From Herbidospora mongoliensis (GTDB lineage Bacteria; Actinomycetota; Actinomycetes; Streptosporangiales; Streptosporangiaceae): a stretch of DNA of 64,000 nucleotides. The DNA lies in the NCBI RefSeq assembly GCF_001570545.1, contig NZ_BBXD01000014.1, positions 248,001 through 312,000 on the forward strand. Reading direction: 5' to 3'. The position numbers and the translations under genes were made by a program. Below, one piece after another: positions 16,723 to 25,439 of the stretch; positions within the stretch are counted from its first letter, which is position 1; each line of letters opens with the position of its first letter. The notes beneath the pieces are model-generated. The model was not told the origin of the DNA, ran no database searches, and saw only the letters and a program-made list of their open reading frames with translations.

Positions 16723-17723
16723 CGTACTCCCTGCGGGTCAACAACGACCTGGACATCGCGACCCTGGTCGACCTGGCGCAGCGGGCCGAACGGCACGGCT
16801 TCGACCAGCTCTGGGTCTCCAACGACCTGTTCCTGCGCTCGGCGCCGGTACTGCTCGGCATCCTGGCCGCCAGGACCGAGCGCATCAAACTCGGCGTCGG
16901 CATCATGAACCCCTACTCCGTGCACGTGTCGGAGATCGCGATGACGGCCGCGACCATGCGGGAGGCCACCGGCGGCCGGTTCCTGCTCGGCGTCGCCGCC
17001 GGGTCGGCCGAGTTCCTCGGCTGGGCCGGGATCGAACGCCCGCGCCCGCTGTCCAAGACGGCCGAGGCGGTCACCGTGCTGCGGGCCCTGCTGGGCGCGC
17101 AGGACGTCAGGGGCGAACTGCCCGCGTGGTACGGCCCGCTGTCGGAGCTGCGCCTGCCGCCGGGCGATCCGGTGCCGGTGTACGTCGGCGCGATGAGCCC
17201 CAAGATGCTCCAGATGGCCGGGCGGCTGGCCGACGGCGTGCTGCCGCTGCTCTATCCGCCGGAGCACTTCACCACCGCCAGGGGCGAGGTGGCGAAGGGG
17301 GCGGCGGAGGCCGGGCGATCGCTCGGCGAACTCGACATCCCCGCCTGCTTCTGGGTGTCGACCGGCGACGACGACGAGCAGGCCCGGCTCGCCATGGCCG
17401 CCAAGATCGCCTACTACGGGCCGTCGTTCGCGCCGTACCTGCTCAGCCGGGCCGGGCTCGCGGTCGAGGACTTCGCCCCGATCACGGCCGTGCTGGAGCG
17501 CGACGGCCTGGACGCCGCCGCACGGCTGGTCGACGAGCGCATGCTGTCGCTCGGCATCACCGGCAGCGCGGCCGACGTGGTCGACCGCTGCCGGTCGCTG
17601 CGGGCGGCGGGCGCCACCCACCTGTCGTTCGGGCCGCCGCTCGGCCCGGACCTGCGGGAGGCGGTGGAGAAGCTCGGCAGCGAGGTGCTGCCCGCCCTCC
17701 GTGCCGATGTATTGTCCGACTGA
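16719..17723 (+). CDS. LLM-class flavin-dependent oxidoreductase (luciferase-like), copy 2
   Basis: 334 residues, ATG overlapping the fusion gene's TGA. Luciferase-like features include FDQLWVSNDLFLRSAPVLLG, RIKLGVGIMNPYSVHVSEIA, GRFLLGVAAGSAEFLGWAGI and VYVGAMSPKMLQMAGRLADG. It has the same length as the copy at 6757 and a similar arrangement. Tight coupling to the peptidase-SnoaL-RidA gene suggests they act on the same compound. Luciferase-like oxygenases and RidA proteins also co-occur in the Rut pyrimidine pathway (RutA, RutC). Confidence 0.86.
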   Translation: MTYSLRVNNDLDIATLVDLAQRAERHGFDQLWVSNDLFLRSAPVLLGILAARTERIKLGVGIMNPYSVHVSEIAMTAATMREATGGRFLLGVAAGSAEFLGWAGIERPRPLSKTAEAVTVLRALLGAQDVRGELPAWYGPLSELRLPPGDPVPVYVGAMSPKMLQMAGRLADGVLPLLYPPEHFTTARGEVAKGAAEAGRSLGELDIPACFWVSTGDDDEQARLAMAAKIAYYGPSFAPYLLSRAGLAVEDFAPITAVLERDGLDAAARLVDERMLSLGITGSAADVVDRCRSLRAAGATHLSFGPPLGPDLREAVEKLGSEVLPALRADVLSD

Positions 17724-17907
17724 ACATCGGTGAACACATCTATTGAGACCGGATCGATAAGATTCGCAGGTCAAAGACGATCGACCATGGATGTGTTTAC
17801 TCAGATGAAACAGCCTTCCCCCTTGTTCACTGAAGTTTCGCCTTGGTAGAACGGTGGTGGTGCGGGCGATCCCCAGCCCGCACACACCTGTTCGTGGAAG
17901 GCGAGCT
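17724..17907 (+). promoter_or_regulatory. Internal control region before importer 2
   Basis: The gap between the oxidoreductase and the second binding protein is AT-richer than its surroundings. It contains distant inverted repeats: AACACATC (17733-17740) with GATGTGTT (17790-17797), and GTGAACA (17730-17736) with TGTTCAC (17824-17830). This suggests an internal promoter with its own control, or a looped leader RNA. No promoter boxes are clear, and the ribosome site is GGAAGG just before the ATG at 17908. Confidence 0.35.
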
Positions 17908-19536
17908 ATGGCTGGTTCTCCCGCTTTCTCTCGTCGGTCGGTGCTTCAGCTCGGCGGCGGCGTCGCCCTGCTGCTGGCCACCGGCTGCGCCGCCGGCTCG
18001 AAGCCCCAGGGCGCGAGCGCCCCTTCCGGCACCGCCCCCGCCGCGGCGTCGTCACTGCGGATCGCCGTCTCCAGCTACCTCAGCAGCTGGGACCAGGACT
18101 TCGTCGGTTTCGACCTCACCGCGCTCATGCTCTACAAGAACGTCTACCCCTACCTGATCGACTACGGCGTGACCGACGTGAACGGGGCCCAGATCCTCGA
18201 CACCACGAACATCACGCCCACGTTCGCCGAGTCCTTCACCCCGAGCGCCGACCAGAAGGTCTGGACCCTCAAGCTGCGCAAGGGGGTGAAGTTCGCCAGC
18301 GGCAACGAGATGAAGGCCGCCGACGTCAAGTGGTCCAAGGACCGCGCCTTCGCCGCCCAGGCCAACGTGGCCGGCATCTACCGCGTCATCGGCCTCACCG
18401 AGCCTGACCAGGTGAAGGTCGTCGACGACTACACCGTCGAGTTCACCCAGGCCTTCCCGAGCGCGCTCACCCCGCAGATCCAGGCCATCTCCCTGTACGT
18501 CTTCGACTCCGCCGAGGCCAAGAAGCACGCCACCGACGCCGACCCCTGGGCCAAGGAGTGGTTCGCCAAGAACCCGCCCACCGGCGGCTACTTCAACGTC
18601 GAGAAGGCCACCCAGGGTCAGGAGATCGTCCTGGCGGCCAACACCGGATACACCGGGCCCGACCCCGCCAAGACCCCGACCATCCGCATCTCGGTCGTGC
18701 CCGCCGCCTCCAACCAGCGGCTCCAACTCCAGAACGGCGACATCGACATCGCCCTGGGCGTCAGCAAGCGCGACGTCGCCGACCTCAAGAAGGCCGCGGG
18801 CGTGAAGGTCATCTCCGCGCCGAGCAACCAGCAGGTCACCCTCCAGATGTCGGTGACCACCGCCCCGTTCGACGACGTGAACGTCCGCAAGGCGCTGGCG
18901 TACGCGGTGCCGTACGAGCAGATCATCGCCAACATCTACGGCGGCGACGCGCGCCCGGCCAAGAGCCCGGTGCCGCTCGACATGCCCGGCTACGACGAGC
19001 GCGGCTACCCCTACGCCTACGACCTGGAGAAGGCCAAAGCGGCGCTGGCCGCCGCGGGCAAGCCCTCGGTCACCTCCGAGCTGGTCTTCGAGGCCGACAA
19101 CGAGGAGCAGCAGCAGCTCGCCGTGCTCGTGCAGAGCGAGGCACGCAAGGCCGGCATCGAGCTCACGCTCGCCCCGCTCGACCCGGCCACGCTCGCCGAG
19201 CGCCGCCAGAAGCGCACCATCCCGCTCCAGATCACCTCGGGCCAGCTGTGGGTCAACGACGTCGAGTACATGCTCGCCACCAGCCTGGTGAAGGGCGCCA
19301 ACCTCAACTACGCCAACTACTCCAACCCGGAGATCGAGAAGATCTACGAGGAGTCGCACACCACGGTCGACGCCGCCGCCCGCGACGAGCTGTGGGTGAA
19401 GGTGCAGGAGATCCTCGCCGCCGACGTCCCCTGGGTGGTCGTCTGCCAGCCCAACTTCAACCTGCCCGTGCGGGAGGACGTGGCCGGGTGGGTGCAGCCC
19501 ATGGACGGCCTGGCCCGGCTCCGCTTCCTGGCCTGA
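17908..19536 (+). CDS. ABC transporter substrate-binding lipoprotein, Tat-type signal, importer 2
   Basis: 542 residues from the ATG with a GGAAGG ribosome site. The signal contains twin arginines (SRRSVLQLGGG, Arg9-Arg10) and ends in a lipobox LATGC (Cys27), so export by the Tat route is likely. Family-5 segments include ESFTPSADQKVWTLKLRKGV, KFASGNEMKAADVKWSKDRA and DDVNVRKALAYAVPYEQI. Importer 1 uses an ordinary Sec lipoprotein signal, so the two systems export their binding proteins differently. The permease starts 1 bp after the stop. Confidence 0.92.
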   Translation: MAGSPAFSRRSVLQLGGGVALLLATGCAAGSKPQGASAPSGTAPAAASSLRIAVSSYLSSWDQDFVGFDLTALMLYKNVYPYLIDYGVTDVNGAQILDTTNITPTFAESFTPSADQKVWTLKLRKGVKFASGNEMKAADVKWSKDRAFAAQANVAGIYRVIGLTEPDQVKVVDDYTVEFTQAFPSALTPQIQAISLYVFDSAEAKKHATDADPWAKEWFAKNPPTGGYFNVEKATQGQEIVLAANTGYTGPDPAKTPTIRISVVPAASNQRLQLQNGDIDIALGVSKRDVADLKKAAGVKVISAPSNQQVTLQMSVTTAPFDDVNVRKALAYAVPYEQIIANIYGGDARPAKSPVPLDMPGYDERGYPYAYDLEKAKAALAAAGKPSVTSELVFEADNEEQQQLAVLVQSEARKAGIELTLAPLDPATLAERRQKRTIPLQITSGQLWVNDVEYMLATSLVKGANLNYANYSNPEIEKIYEESHTTVDAAARDELWVKVQEILAADVPWVVVCQPNFNLPVREDVAGWVQPMDGLARLRFLA

Positions 19537-19537
19537 C

Positions 19538-20548
19538 ATGCGCATCGTCCGATTCGTCGGCAGGCGGCTGCTCCAGCTCGTCCCGGTGCTGCTCGGAGTG
19601 GTCGTGCTGACCTTCCTGCTGGTCCGGGTGCTGCCGGGCGACCCCATCCGGACCATCCTCGGCCCGAACGCCACACCGGAAGACGCCGCCGCCGCGCGGG
19701 CCCGCTACGGGCTCGACCAGCCCATCGTCAAGCAGTTCCTCGACTACCTCGGCGGGCTGGTCACCGGCGACCTCGGCACCTCCATCCAGAGCGGCACCCC
19801 GGTCGGCTCGGAGATCGGGCTGCGCGTCGGCCCCACCTTCGAGCTGGTCGTGCTGGCGCTCGCGGTGGCGCTGGTGGTCGCCGTGCTGCTCGGTGTCTGG
19901 TCGGCGCGGCACGCCGACCGGGCGGGTGACCACGGGGTGCGGCTGATGGCCCTGGTCGGCAACTCCATGCCGGAGTTCTGGCTGGGGCTGGTGCTGATCC
20001 TGGTCGGCTACAGCGTGCTCGGCTGGTTCCCCGCGCCCAGCGGCCGGGTCGACCCGGACACGAACCTGACCCCGCTCACCGGGGCCGACCTGCTCGACGC
20101 GGCGCTGACGCTCAACGGCCCGGCGTTCGGGTCGGCGCTGGCGCACCTGATCCTGCCGGTGGCGACGCTGTCGATCGTCGTCGTCGCGCCGTTGCTGCGC
20201 AGCGTGCGGGCCTCCGCGCTGGAGGTGCTGCACTCCGAGCCGTACACGGCGGCCAAGGCCCACGGCCTGCGCGGGCGCACGCTGCTGCGCGGCTACCTGC
20301 TGCGGGCCACGCTGGCGCGGCTGCCGTCCCTGGCCGCGCTGGTGTTCGGCACCTCGATCGGCTCGACCGTGCTGGTCGAGTACGTGTTCTCGTGGCAGGG
20401 CTTCGGCCAGTGGGCGCTGCGCGGGCTGCTCTACCGGGACTACCCGGTCGTCCAGGCGTCGGTGCTGGTGATCGCGTTCTGCTACGTCGTGGTGTTCCTC
20501 ATCGCCGACGTGGTGCAGGCCGTCCTCGACCCGCGCGTGCAGATCTAG
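19538..20548 (+). CDS. ABC transporter permease, DppB type, importer 2
   Basis: 336 residues, beginning 1 bp after the binding-protein stop. N-terminal membrane segment followed by VLPGDPIRTILGPNATPEDA and RYGLDQPIVKQFLDYLGGL, as in DppB/OppB. The coupling loop reads EPYTAAKAHGLRGRTLLRGY and the C-terminus LIADVVQAVLDPRV. Distinct in sequence from the importer-1 permease, so the two importers are not a recent duplication. Confidence 0.93.
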   Translation: MRIVRFVGRRLLQLVPVLLGVVVLTFLLVRVLPGDPIRTILGPNATPEDAAAARARYGLDQPIVKQFLDYLGGLVTGDLGTSIQSGTPVGSEIGLRVGPTFELVVLALAVALVVAVLLGVWSARHADRAGDHGVRLMALVGNSMPEFWLGLVLILVGYSVLGWFPAPSGRVDPDTNLTPLTGADLLDAALTLNGPAFGSALAHLILPVATLSIVVVAPLLRSVRASALEVLHSEPYTAAKAHGLRGRTLLRGYLLRATLARLPSLAALVFGTSIGSTVLVEYVFSWQGFGQWALRGLLYRDYPVVQASVLVIAFCYVVVFLIADVVQAVLDPRVQI

Positions 20549-20558
20549 GAGCCGCGTC

Positions 20559-21407
20559 ATGTCCGAAACCGTCGTCGTGGACGGGGCCCGCGCGGGCCGC
20601 TTCGCGAAAGTCCTCATCGTCACCGGCTCGGTGATCCTGGCCGTCGTCGCGCTGGCCGCGATCCTCGCCCCGCTGCTCACCGGCTGGGGGCCGACCGAGA
20701 TCGATCCCCTCGGCACGCTCGTGCCGCCCGGTCCCGGCCATCCGCTCGGCACCGACGCCAACGGCATGGACGTCTGGAGCAGGCTCCTGCACGCCGGCCG
20801 CCTCGACCTCGGCATCGCGGTCGCCGGGGTGGCCGTGGCCGTCGTCGCCGGCACGACGCTCGGCCTGGTGGCCGGGTATCTCGGCGGCTGGGTCGACGAC
20901 GTGCTGATGCGCGTGGTCGACGTCTTCCAGGCCTTCCCCACGTTCATCCTGGCCCTGGCGGTGGCGGCGCTGGTCGGCAACGGCACCGGCAACCTGATCG
21001 CGGTGATCGCGGCGGTGAACGCGCCCGCGTACGCCCGGCTGGTCCGGGCCGAGGTGCGCACCGTGCGCGAGTCGGCGTTCGTGGCCGCGTCGGTCACCTC
21101 GGGCGCGTCCACACTCGGGGTGCTGTGGCGGCACGTGCTGCCCAACAGCCTCACTCCGGTACGCGTGATCGCCCCCCTCAACGCGGGGTGGGCGATGCTC
21201 ACCCTGGCCGGGCTGTCGTTCCTCGGGCTGGGCGTGACCGTCCCGGCCGCCGAGTGGGGCGCGATGATCAGCCTCGGCAGCCCCGACGTGGTGGCCGGGC
21301 GCTGGTGGACCTCGGTCCCGCCCGGTCTTGTCCTGCTCATCTGCGTGCTCGGCTTCAGCCTTCTCGGCGAAGGCCTCCAGGAGCGCGCCGAAGCGAAGCG
21401 GCGGTGA
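20559..21407 (+). CDS. ABC transporter permease, DppC type, importer 2
   Basis: 282 residues; start ATG 10 bp after the previous stop with an AGGAG ribosome site. N-terminal membrane segment, then HPLGTDANGMDVWSRLLHAG, the DppC motif. The coupling loop is SAFVAASVTSGASTLGVLWR. Stop overlaps the GTG of the fused ATPase. Partner of the 19538 permease. Confidence 0.92.
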   Translation: MSETVVVDGARAGRFAKVLIVTGSVILAVVALAAILAPLLTGWGPTEIDPLGTLVPPGPGHPLGTDANGMDVWSRLLHAGRLDLGIAVAGVAVAVVAGTTLGLVAGYLGGWVDDVLMRVVDVFQAFPTFILALAVAALVGNGTGNLIAVIAAVNAPAYARLVRAEVRTVRESAFVAASVTSGASTLGVLWRHVLPNSLTPVRVIAPLNAGWAMLTLAGLSFLGLGVTVPAAEWGAMISLGSPDVVAGRWWTSVPPGLVLLICVLGFSLLGEGLQERAEAKRR

Positions 21408-23404
21408 ACCCCATGCTGTCCATCGAGGATCTGTCCGTCGTCATCCGGCGGCCAGGCCGCGAGGTGGCCGCGCTCAGCGACGTCTCGCTGCGGGTCGGCC
21501 GCGGCGAGGTGGTCGGCCTGGTGGGCGAGAGCGGCGGCGGCAAGAGCATGGTCGCGCGCTCGATCGTCGGCTTGCTGCCCGGCGGCTCGCACGCCACCGG
21601 CGCGGTGCTCTTCGAGGGCGACGACGTGCTGCGCATGGACCCGGCGGCGCTGCAACGCCATCGCGGCCACGGCGCGGCCATCTGCTTCCAGAACCCGCGC
21701 GGCGCGCTCAGCCCGACCAGGACCGTGGGCCGCCAGCTCGCCGACCGCCTGGTCACCCACCAGCGGCTGACCGAGGAGGAGGCCAGGCAGGCAGCGGAGG
21801 AGCAGTTCGCGGCGGTCGGCATCCGCTCGCCGCGACGGCGGCTGGCCGCCTACCCGCACGAACTGTCGGGCGGCATGGCCCAGCGGGTGATGATCTCGCT
21901 GGCCACCGGCTGCGCCCCCGGCCTGCTCATCGCCGACGAACCGACCACCGGCCTGGACGTGACGCTGACCAGGGAGATCCTGCGCCAGTTCCGGCACGCC
22001 GCCGACACCGACGGGCGGGGCGTGCTGCTCATCTCGCACGATCTCGCCTCCGTCGCCGACGTGTGCGACCGCGTCGTGGTGCTCTACGCGGGCACCGTGG
22101 TGGAGAGCGGCCCGGCCGCGCGGGTGCTGGGGCGTCCCGCCCACCCGTACACGCGGGCGTTGCTGCGGTCGGTCCCCGACGTCGACGGCCGCGCGGTCGT
22201 CGCCACCCCCGGCGCGATGCCCCTGCTGAAGGCGGCCCCGCACGACTGCCCGTTCGCGCGCCGCTGCGCGCACGCCACCGCCGAGTGCGTGGCGGAGCGA
22301 CCGCCCGTCTCCCGGGTGCCCGGCGCCGCCGACGACTGGACGCTGGCCTGTTTCCACCCCCGTACCGACGAACTCGCCTCCGAGGAACCCGCCGAAGCTC
22401 CCGAGCGCGCGACGGCGGCGGAGCGGACCGTGCTGGAGGTCGACGACGCCCACGTGGTCTACCGCAGCCGGTTCGGCAAGGGCGGTCACGCCGCGCTGCG
22501 CGGGGTCAGCCTGCGGGTGGCGGCGGGCGAGACGCTCGGCGTGGTGGGGGAGAGCGGCTGCGGCAAGAGCACCCTCGCCAAACTGCTGCTCGGCCTGGTG
22601 CCCGCGGCGCGCGGCGACGTGCGGGTGGCCGGGTCGCGCATGTCCGACCTGCGGGGACGTGAGCTGCGCCGGTTGCGGACCCGGGTGCAGATGGTCTTCC
22701 AGGACCCGATCGGCTCGCTCAGCCCGCGCCGCACCGTCGGCGACGCCATCGCCGAACCGCTCCGGGCCCTCGGCCTGCCGGCGGCGCGACGGGCCGAGCG
22801 GGTCGACGCCGTGGTCGACCGGCTGGAACTCGACCGCTCGATGCTGACCAGGTACCCCCACGAACTGTCCGGCGGCCAGGCGCAGCGGGTCTGCATCGCC
22901 CGCGCGCTCGCCGGCGAACCCGAACTGCTCGTCTTCGACGAACCCACCTCGGCGCTCGACGTCACCGTGCAGGCCCAGATCCTCGAAGTGATCGCCGACG
23001 TGGTGCGCGACCCGACGCGCGGCTCGGTCTTCATCTCCCACGACCTGGCCACCGTGCGCGGCTTCGCCGACCGGGTGATCGTGCTCTACCTCGGCCGGAT
23101 CGTCGAGGAGGGCCCGGTCGAGGAGGTCTTCGGCAACCCGCGCCACCCCTACACCCGGGCGCTGCTGTCGAGCGCGCCCAGTCTGGGCTCCGGTTTCTCC
23201 GGCCCGAAGGTGACGCTCACCGAGGACCTCGACGACACCGGGGCCGACGCCCCCGGCTGCCCGCTGGCCGCGCGCTGCCCGTTCGCGGCCGACCGCTGCC
23301 GTACCGAGGAGCAGGAACTCCGGCCCCACGGGCGCGCCCAGGCCGCCTGCTGGCGGGTGCCCGAGATCCCCGATCTGCTGAAAGGTAGTGACATCCGTGT
23401 CTGA
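21404..23404 (+). CDS. Fused double ABC ATPase (DppD-DppF in one chain), importer 2
   Basis: 666 residues from a GTG overlapping the previous TGA (an ATG lies three codons on). Two complete nucleotide-binding domains follow each other. The first has Walker A GESGGGKS, signature LSGGMAQR and Walker B LLIADEPTTGLD; the second has GESGCGKS, LSGGQAQR and LLVFDEPTSALD. Each is followed by a cysteine-containing oligopeptide-type extension (DCPFARRCAHATAEC and GCPLAARCPFAADRC). One polypeptide therefore supplies both ATPases, unlike importer 1. Confidence 0.93.
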   Translation: MNPMLSIEDLSVVIRRPGREVAALSDVSLRVGRGEVVGLVGESGGGKSMVARSIVGLLPGGSHATGAVLFEGDDVLRMDPAALQRHRGHGAAICFQNPRGALSPTRTVGRQLADRLVTHQRLTEEEARQAAEEQFAAVGIRSPRRRLAAYPHELSGGMAQRVMISLATGCAPGLLIADEPTTGLDVTLTREILRQFRHAADTDGRGVLLISHDLASVADVCDRVVVLYAGTVVESGPAARVLGRPAHPYTRALLRSVPDVDGRAVVATPGAMPLLKAAPHDCPFARRCAHATAECVAERPPVSRVPGAADDWTLACFHPRTDELASEEPAEAPERATAAERTVLEVDDAHVVYRSRFGKGGHAALRGVSLRVAAGETLGVVGESGCGKSTLAKLLLGLVPAARGDVRVAGSRMSDLRGRELRRLRTRVQMVFQDPIGSLSPRRTVGDAIAEPLRALGLPAARRAERVDAVVDRLELDRSMLTRYPHELSGGQAQRVCIARALAGEPELLVFDEPTSALDVTVQAQILEVIADVVRDPTRGSVFISHDLATVRGFADRVIVLYLGRIVEEGPVEEVFGNPRHPYTRALLSSAPSLGSGFSGPKVTLTEDLDDTGADAPGCPLAARCPFAADRCRTEEQELRPHGRAQAACWRVPEIPDLLKGSDIRV

Positions 23405-25439
23405 ACGCACCATCCGGCTGGCCGTCGACATCGGGGGCACCTTCGTCGACGCGATGGAGCTGGACTCGCGCACCAACCGGGTCAGGTTCCGGAAGGCGTC
23501 CACGACCCCGGCCCGGCCGTGGGAGGGCGTGCTCAACGCGATCGAGGCGCTGGGCACCGACCTGTCCCGGGTGGAGTTGTTCATCCACGGCACCACCCTC
23601 GGCCTGAACGCCGTGCTGGAGCGCAGGGGCGGCCCGACCGGCATCATCACCAACGAGGGCTTCCGGGACGTCTTCCTCATCGGCCGGGGCAACGTGCCGC
23701 CCGACCACATGTACGACTTCCAGTACGAACGCCCCGAGAGCCTGGTCCGCCGCCGCCACACGGCGGGCGTGAGAGGACGGCTCGACTACCGGGGCCGCGT
23801 GGTGGAGGACCTCGACCCCGACAGCGTGCGCGCGGCGGCCCGCACCCTGGTCGAGGAGCACGGCGTGCACGGCATCGCCGTCTGCTTCCTGCACTCCTAC
23901 CTGAACCCGGCCCACGAGCGGGAAGCCGCGGCCATCATCCGGGAGGCGTACCCGCAGGTCAGCCTGTCGCTCTCCACCGACATCGTGCGCGAGTACCGCG
24001 AGTACGAACGCACCAGCACCACCGTGCTGGAGGCCTACATCCGGCCCATCTTCGAGAGCTACGTCGACGAACTGGAGGCCGGGCTGGCCGCGCGCGGCTT
24101 CGGCGGCCGGTTCCTCATCATGCGCTCGGGCGGCGGCTCGATGACCTCCTCGGTCGCCAAGACCTCGCCCACCCACACGGTGCTGTCCGGCCCGGCCGGC
24201 GGCATCGTCGGCGCGGCCTACCTGGCCGACGCACTCAAGCGCGACTACCTGCTCACCTTCGACATCGGCGGCACCTCGCTGGACGCCTGCGTGATCGAGC
24301 GCGGCTCGGCGGTGGCCGCCTACGAGGCCCAGCTCGAACACTTCCCGCTGCTCATCCCGACCTACGACATCCGCACCATCGGCGCGGGCGGCGGCTCGAT
24401 CGCCCGGCTGGACCGGGGCCTGCTCAAGGTCGGCCCGGAGAGCGCCGGGGCCGACCCCGGCCCGGTCTCCTACGGCCGGGGCGGCACCCGCCCGACGGTC
24501 ACCGACGCCGCCGTCGTCCTCGGCTACGTCGACCCCGACCGGTTCCTCGGCGGCGAGATGGGCCTGCACGCCGACGCCGCCCGCGCGGCGCTGGAGGAGC
24601 AGATCGCCGCACCGCTCGGGCTGCCGGTGGAGTCGGCCGCCGCCGGGGTGTTCGACGTGCTGCTGGCCAAGACGGTCGGCGCGGTCCGGCAGATCACCGT
24701 GGAGCGCGGCCACGACCCCCGGGTCTTCTCGCTGCTCGCCTTCGGCGGGGCCGGACCGCTGCTGGCCCCGCTGCTGGCCAGGGAGATGGGCATCCGCGAG
24801 GTGGTCGTGCCGTTCGCGCCCTCGGGCTTCTCGGCCTGGGGCATGCTGTCGGCCGACATCGTCGGCGACTTCTCCCGGACCGTCATGGCCACCCTCGACG
24901 ACATCGACCTCGCCGAGCTGGAGGAACGCTTCGGCGAGGTGGAGACCGAGGCGGTGGCCTCGCTGAAGGAACAGGGCGTCCCCGCCGACCTGGCGATCCT
25001 GGAACGGCAGCTCGAACTGCGCTACCTGGGCCAGGAGCACACCCTGACCGTCCCGGTCGGCCGCCACGTCGACGCCGGCACCGTGCGCGTCACCTTCGAG
25101 GAACTGCACCGCGCCCGCTACGGCCACGCCATGGACAACCGCCTCCAGATCCTCAACCTGCGCGTACGCGGCATCGGCCGGGCCGAGAGACCCGAGCTGG
25201 TCCGCCCGCCCCGCCGCGAGAAGGACACGGTGCCGACCCATCGCCAGGCCTACGACTTCGGCACCCGCGCAATGACCTCCTTCGCGGTCTACGACCGGGC
25301 CGACCTCGCGCCCGGCGACACGTTCGCCGGACCGGCCCTGGTCGACGAGGGCACCTCCACGACCGTGGTGCCCAGCGGCCAGCGCGTCGAGGTCGACGAA
25401 TACGGCCACCTGCTGGTCACTCTCGACGAGGAGGCGTAG
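23397..25439 (+). CDS. Hydantoinase / 5-oxoprolinase subunit A family (HyuA)
   Basis: About 680 residues. An ASKHA-type ATPase fold is shown by VDIGGTFVDAMELDS at the N-terminus and FDIGGTSLDACVIERG in the middle, with LAFGGAGPLLAPLLAREMGI later. With HyuB this family catalyses ATP-dependent opening of cyclic amides (hydantoins, 5-oxoproline); relatives carboxylate acetone or acetophenone. The start GTG at 23397 overlaps the ATPase gene by 8 bp, and a GTG at 23388 is also in frame. The hyuB gene follows immediately after the stop. Confidence 0.9.
   Translation: MSERTIRLAVDIGGTFVDAMELDSRTNRVRFRKASTTPARPWEGVLNAIEALGTDLSRVELFIHGTTLGLNAVLERRGGPTGIITNEGFRDVFLIGRGNVPPDHMYDFQYERPESLVRRRHTAGVRGRLDYRGRVVEDLDPDSVRAAARTLVEEHGVHGIAVCFLHSYLNPAHEREAAAIIREAYPQVSLSLSTDIVREYREYERTSTTVLEAYIRPIFESYVDELEAGLAARGFGGRFLIMRSGGGSMTSSVAKTSPTHTVLSGPAGGIVGAAYLADALKRDYLLTFDIGGTSLDACVIERGSAVAAYEAQLEHFPLLIPTYDIRTIGAGGGSIARLDRGLLKVGPESAGADPGPVSYGRGGTRPTVTDAAVVLGYVDPDRFLGGEMGLHADAARAALEEQIAAPLGLPVESAAAGVFDVLLAKTVGAVRQITVERGHDPRVFSLLAFGGAGPLLAPLLAREMGIREVVVPFAPSGFSAWGMLSADIVGDFSRTVMATLDDIDLAELEERFGEVETEAVASLKEQGVPADLAILERQLELRYLGQEHTLTVPVGRHVDAGTVRVTFEELHRARYGHAMDNRLQILNLRVRGIGRAERPELVRPPRREKDTVPTHRQAYDFGTRAMTSFAVYDRADLAPGDTFAGPALVDEGTSTTVVPSGQRVEVDEYGHLLVTLDEEA

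Noticed and set aside
19457-23761. Very long open frame on the minus strand opposite importer 2 (over 1400 codons)
   Set aside because: It lies antisense to genes with full ABC motifs; its residues are dominated by Arg, Gly, Val, His and Asp runs. Long antisense frames are expected where third positions are nearly all G or C.
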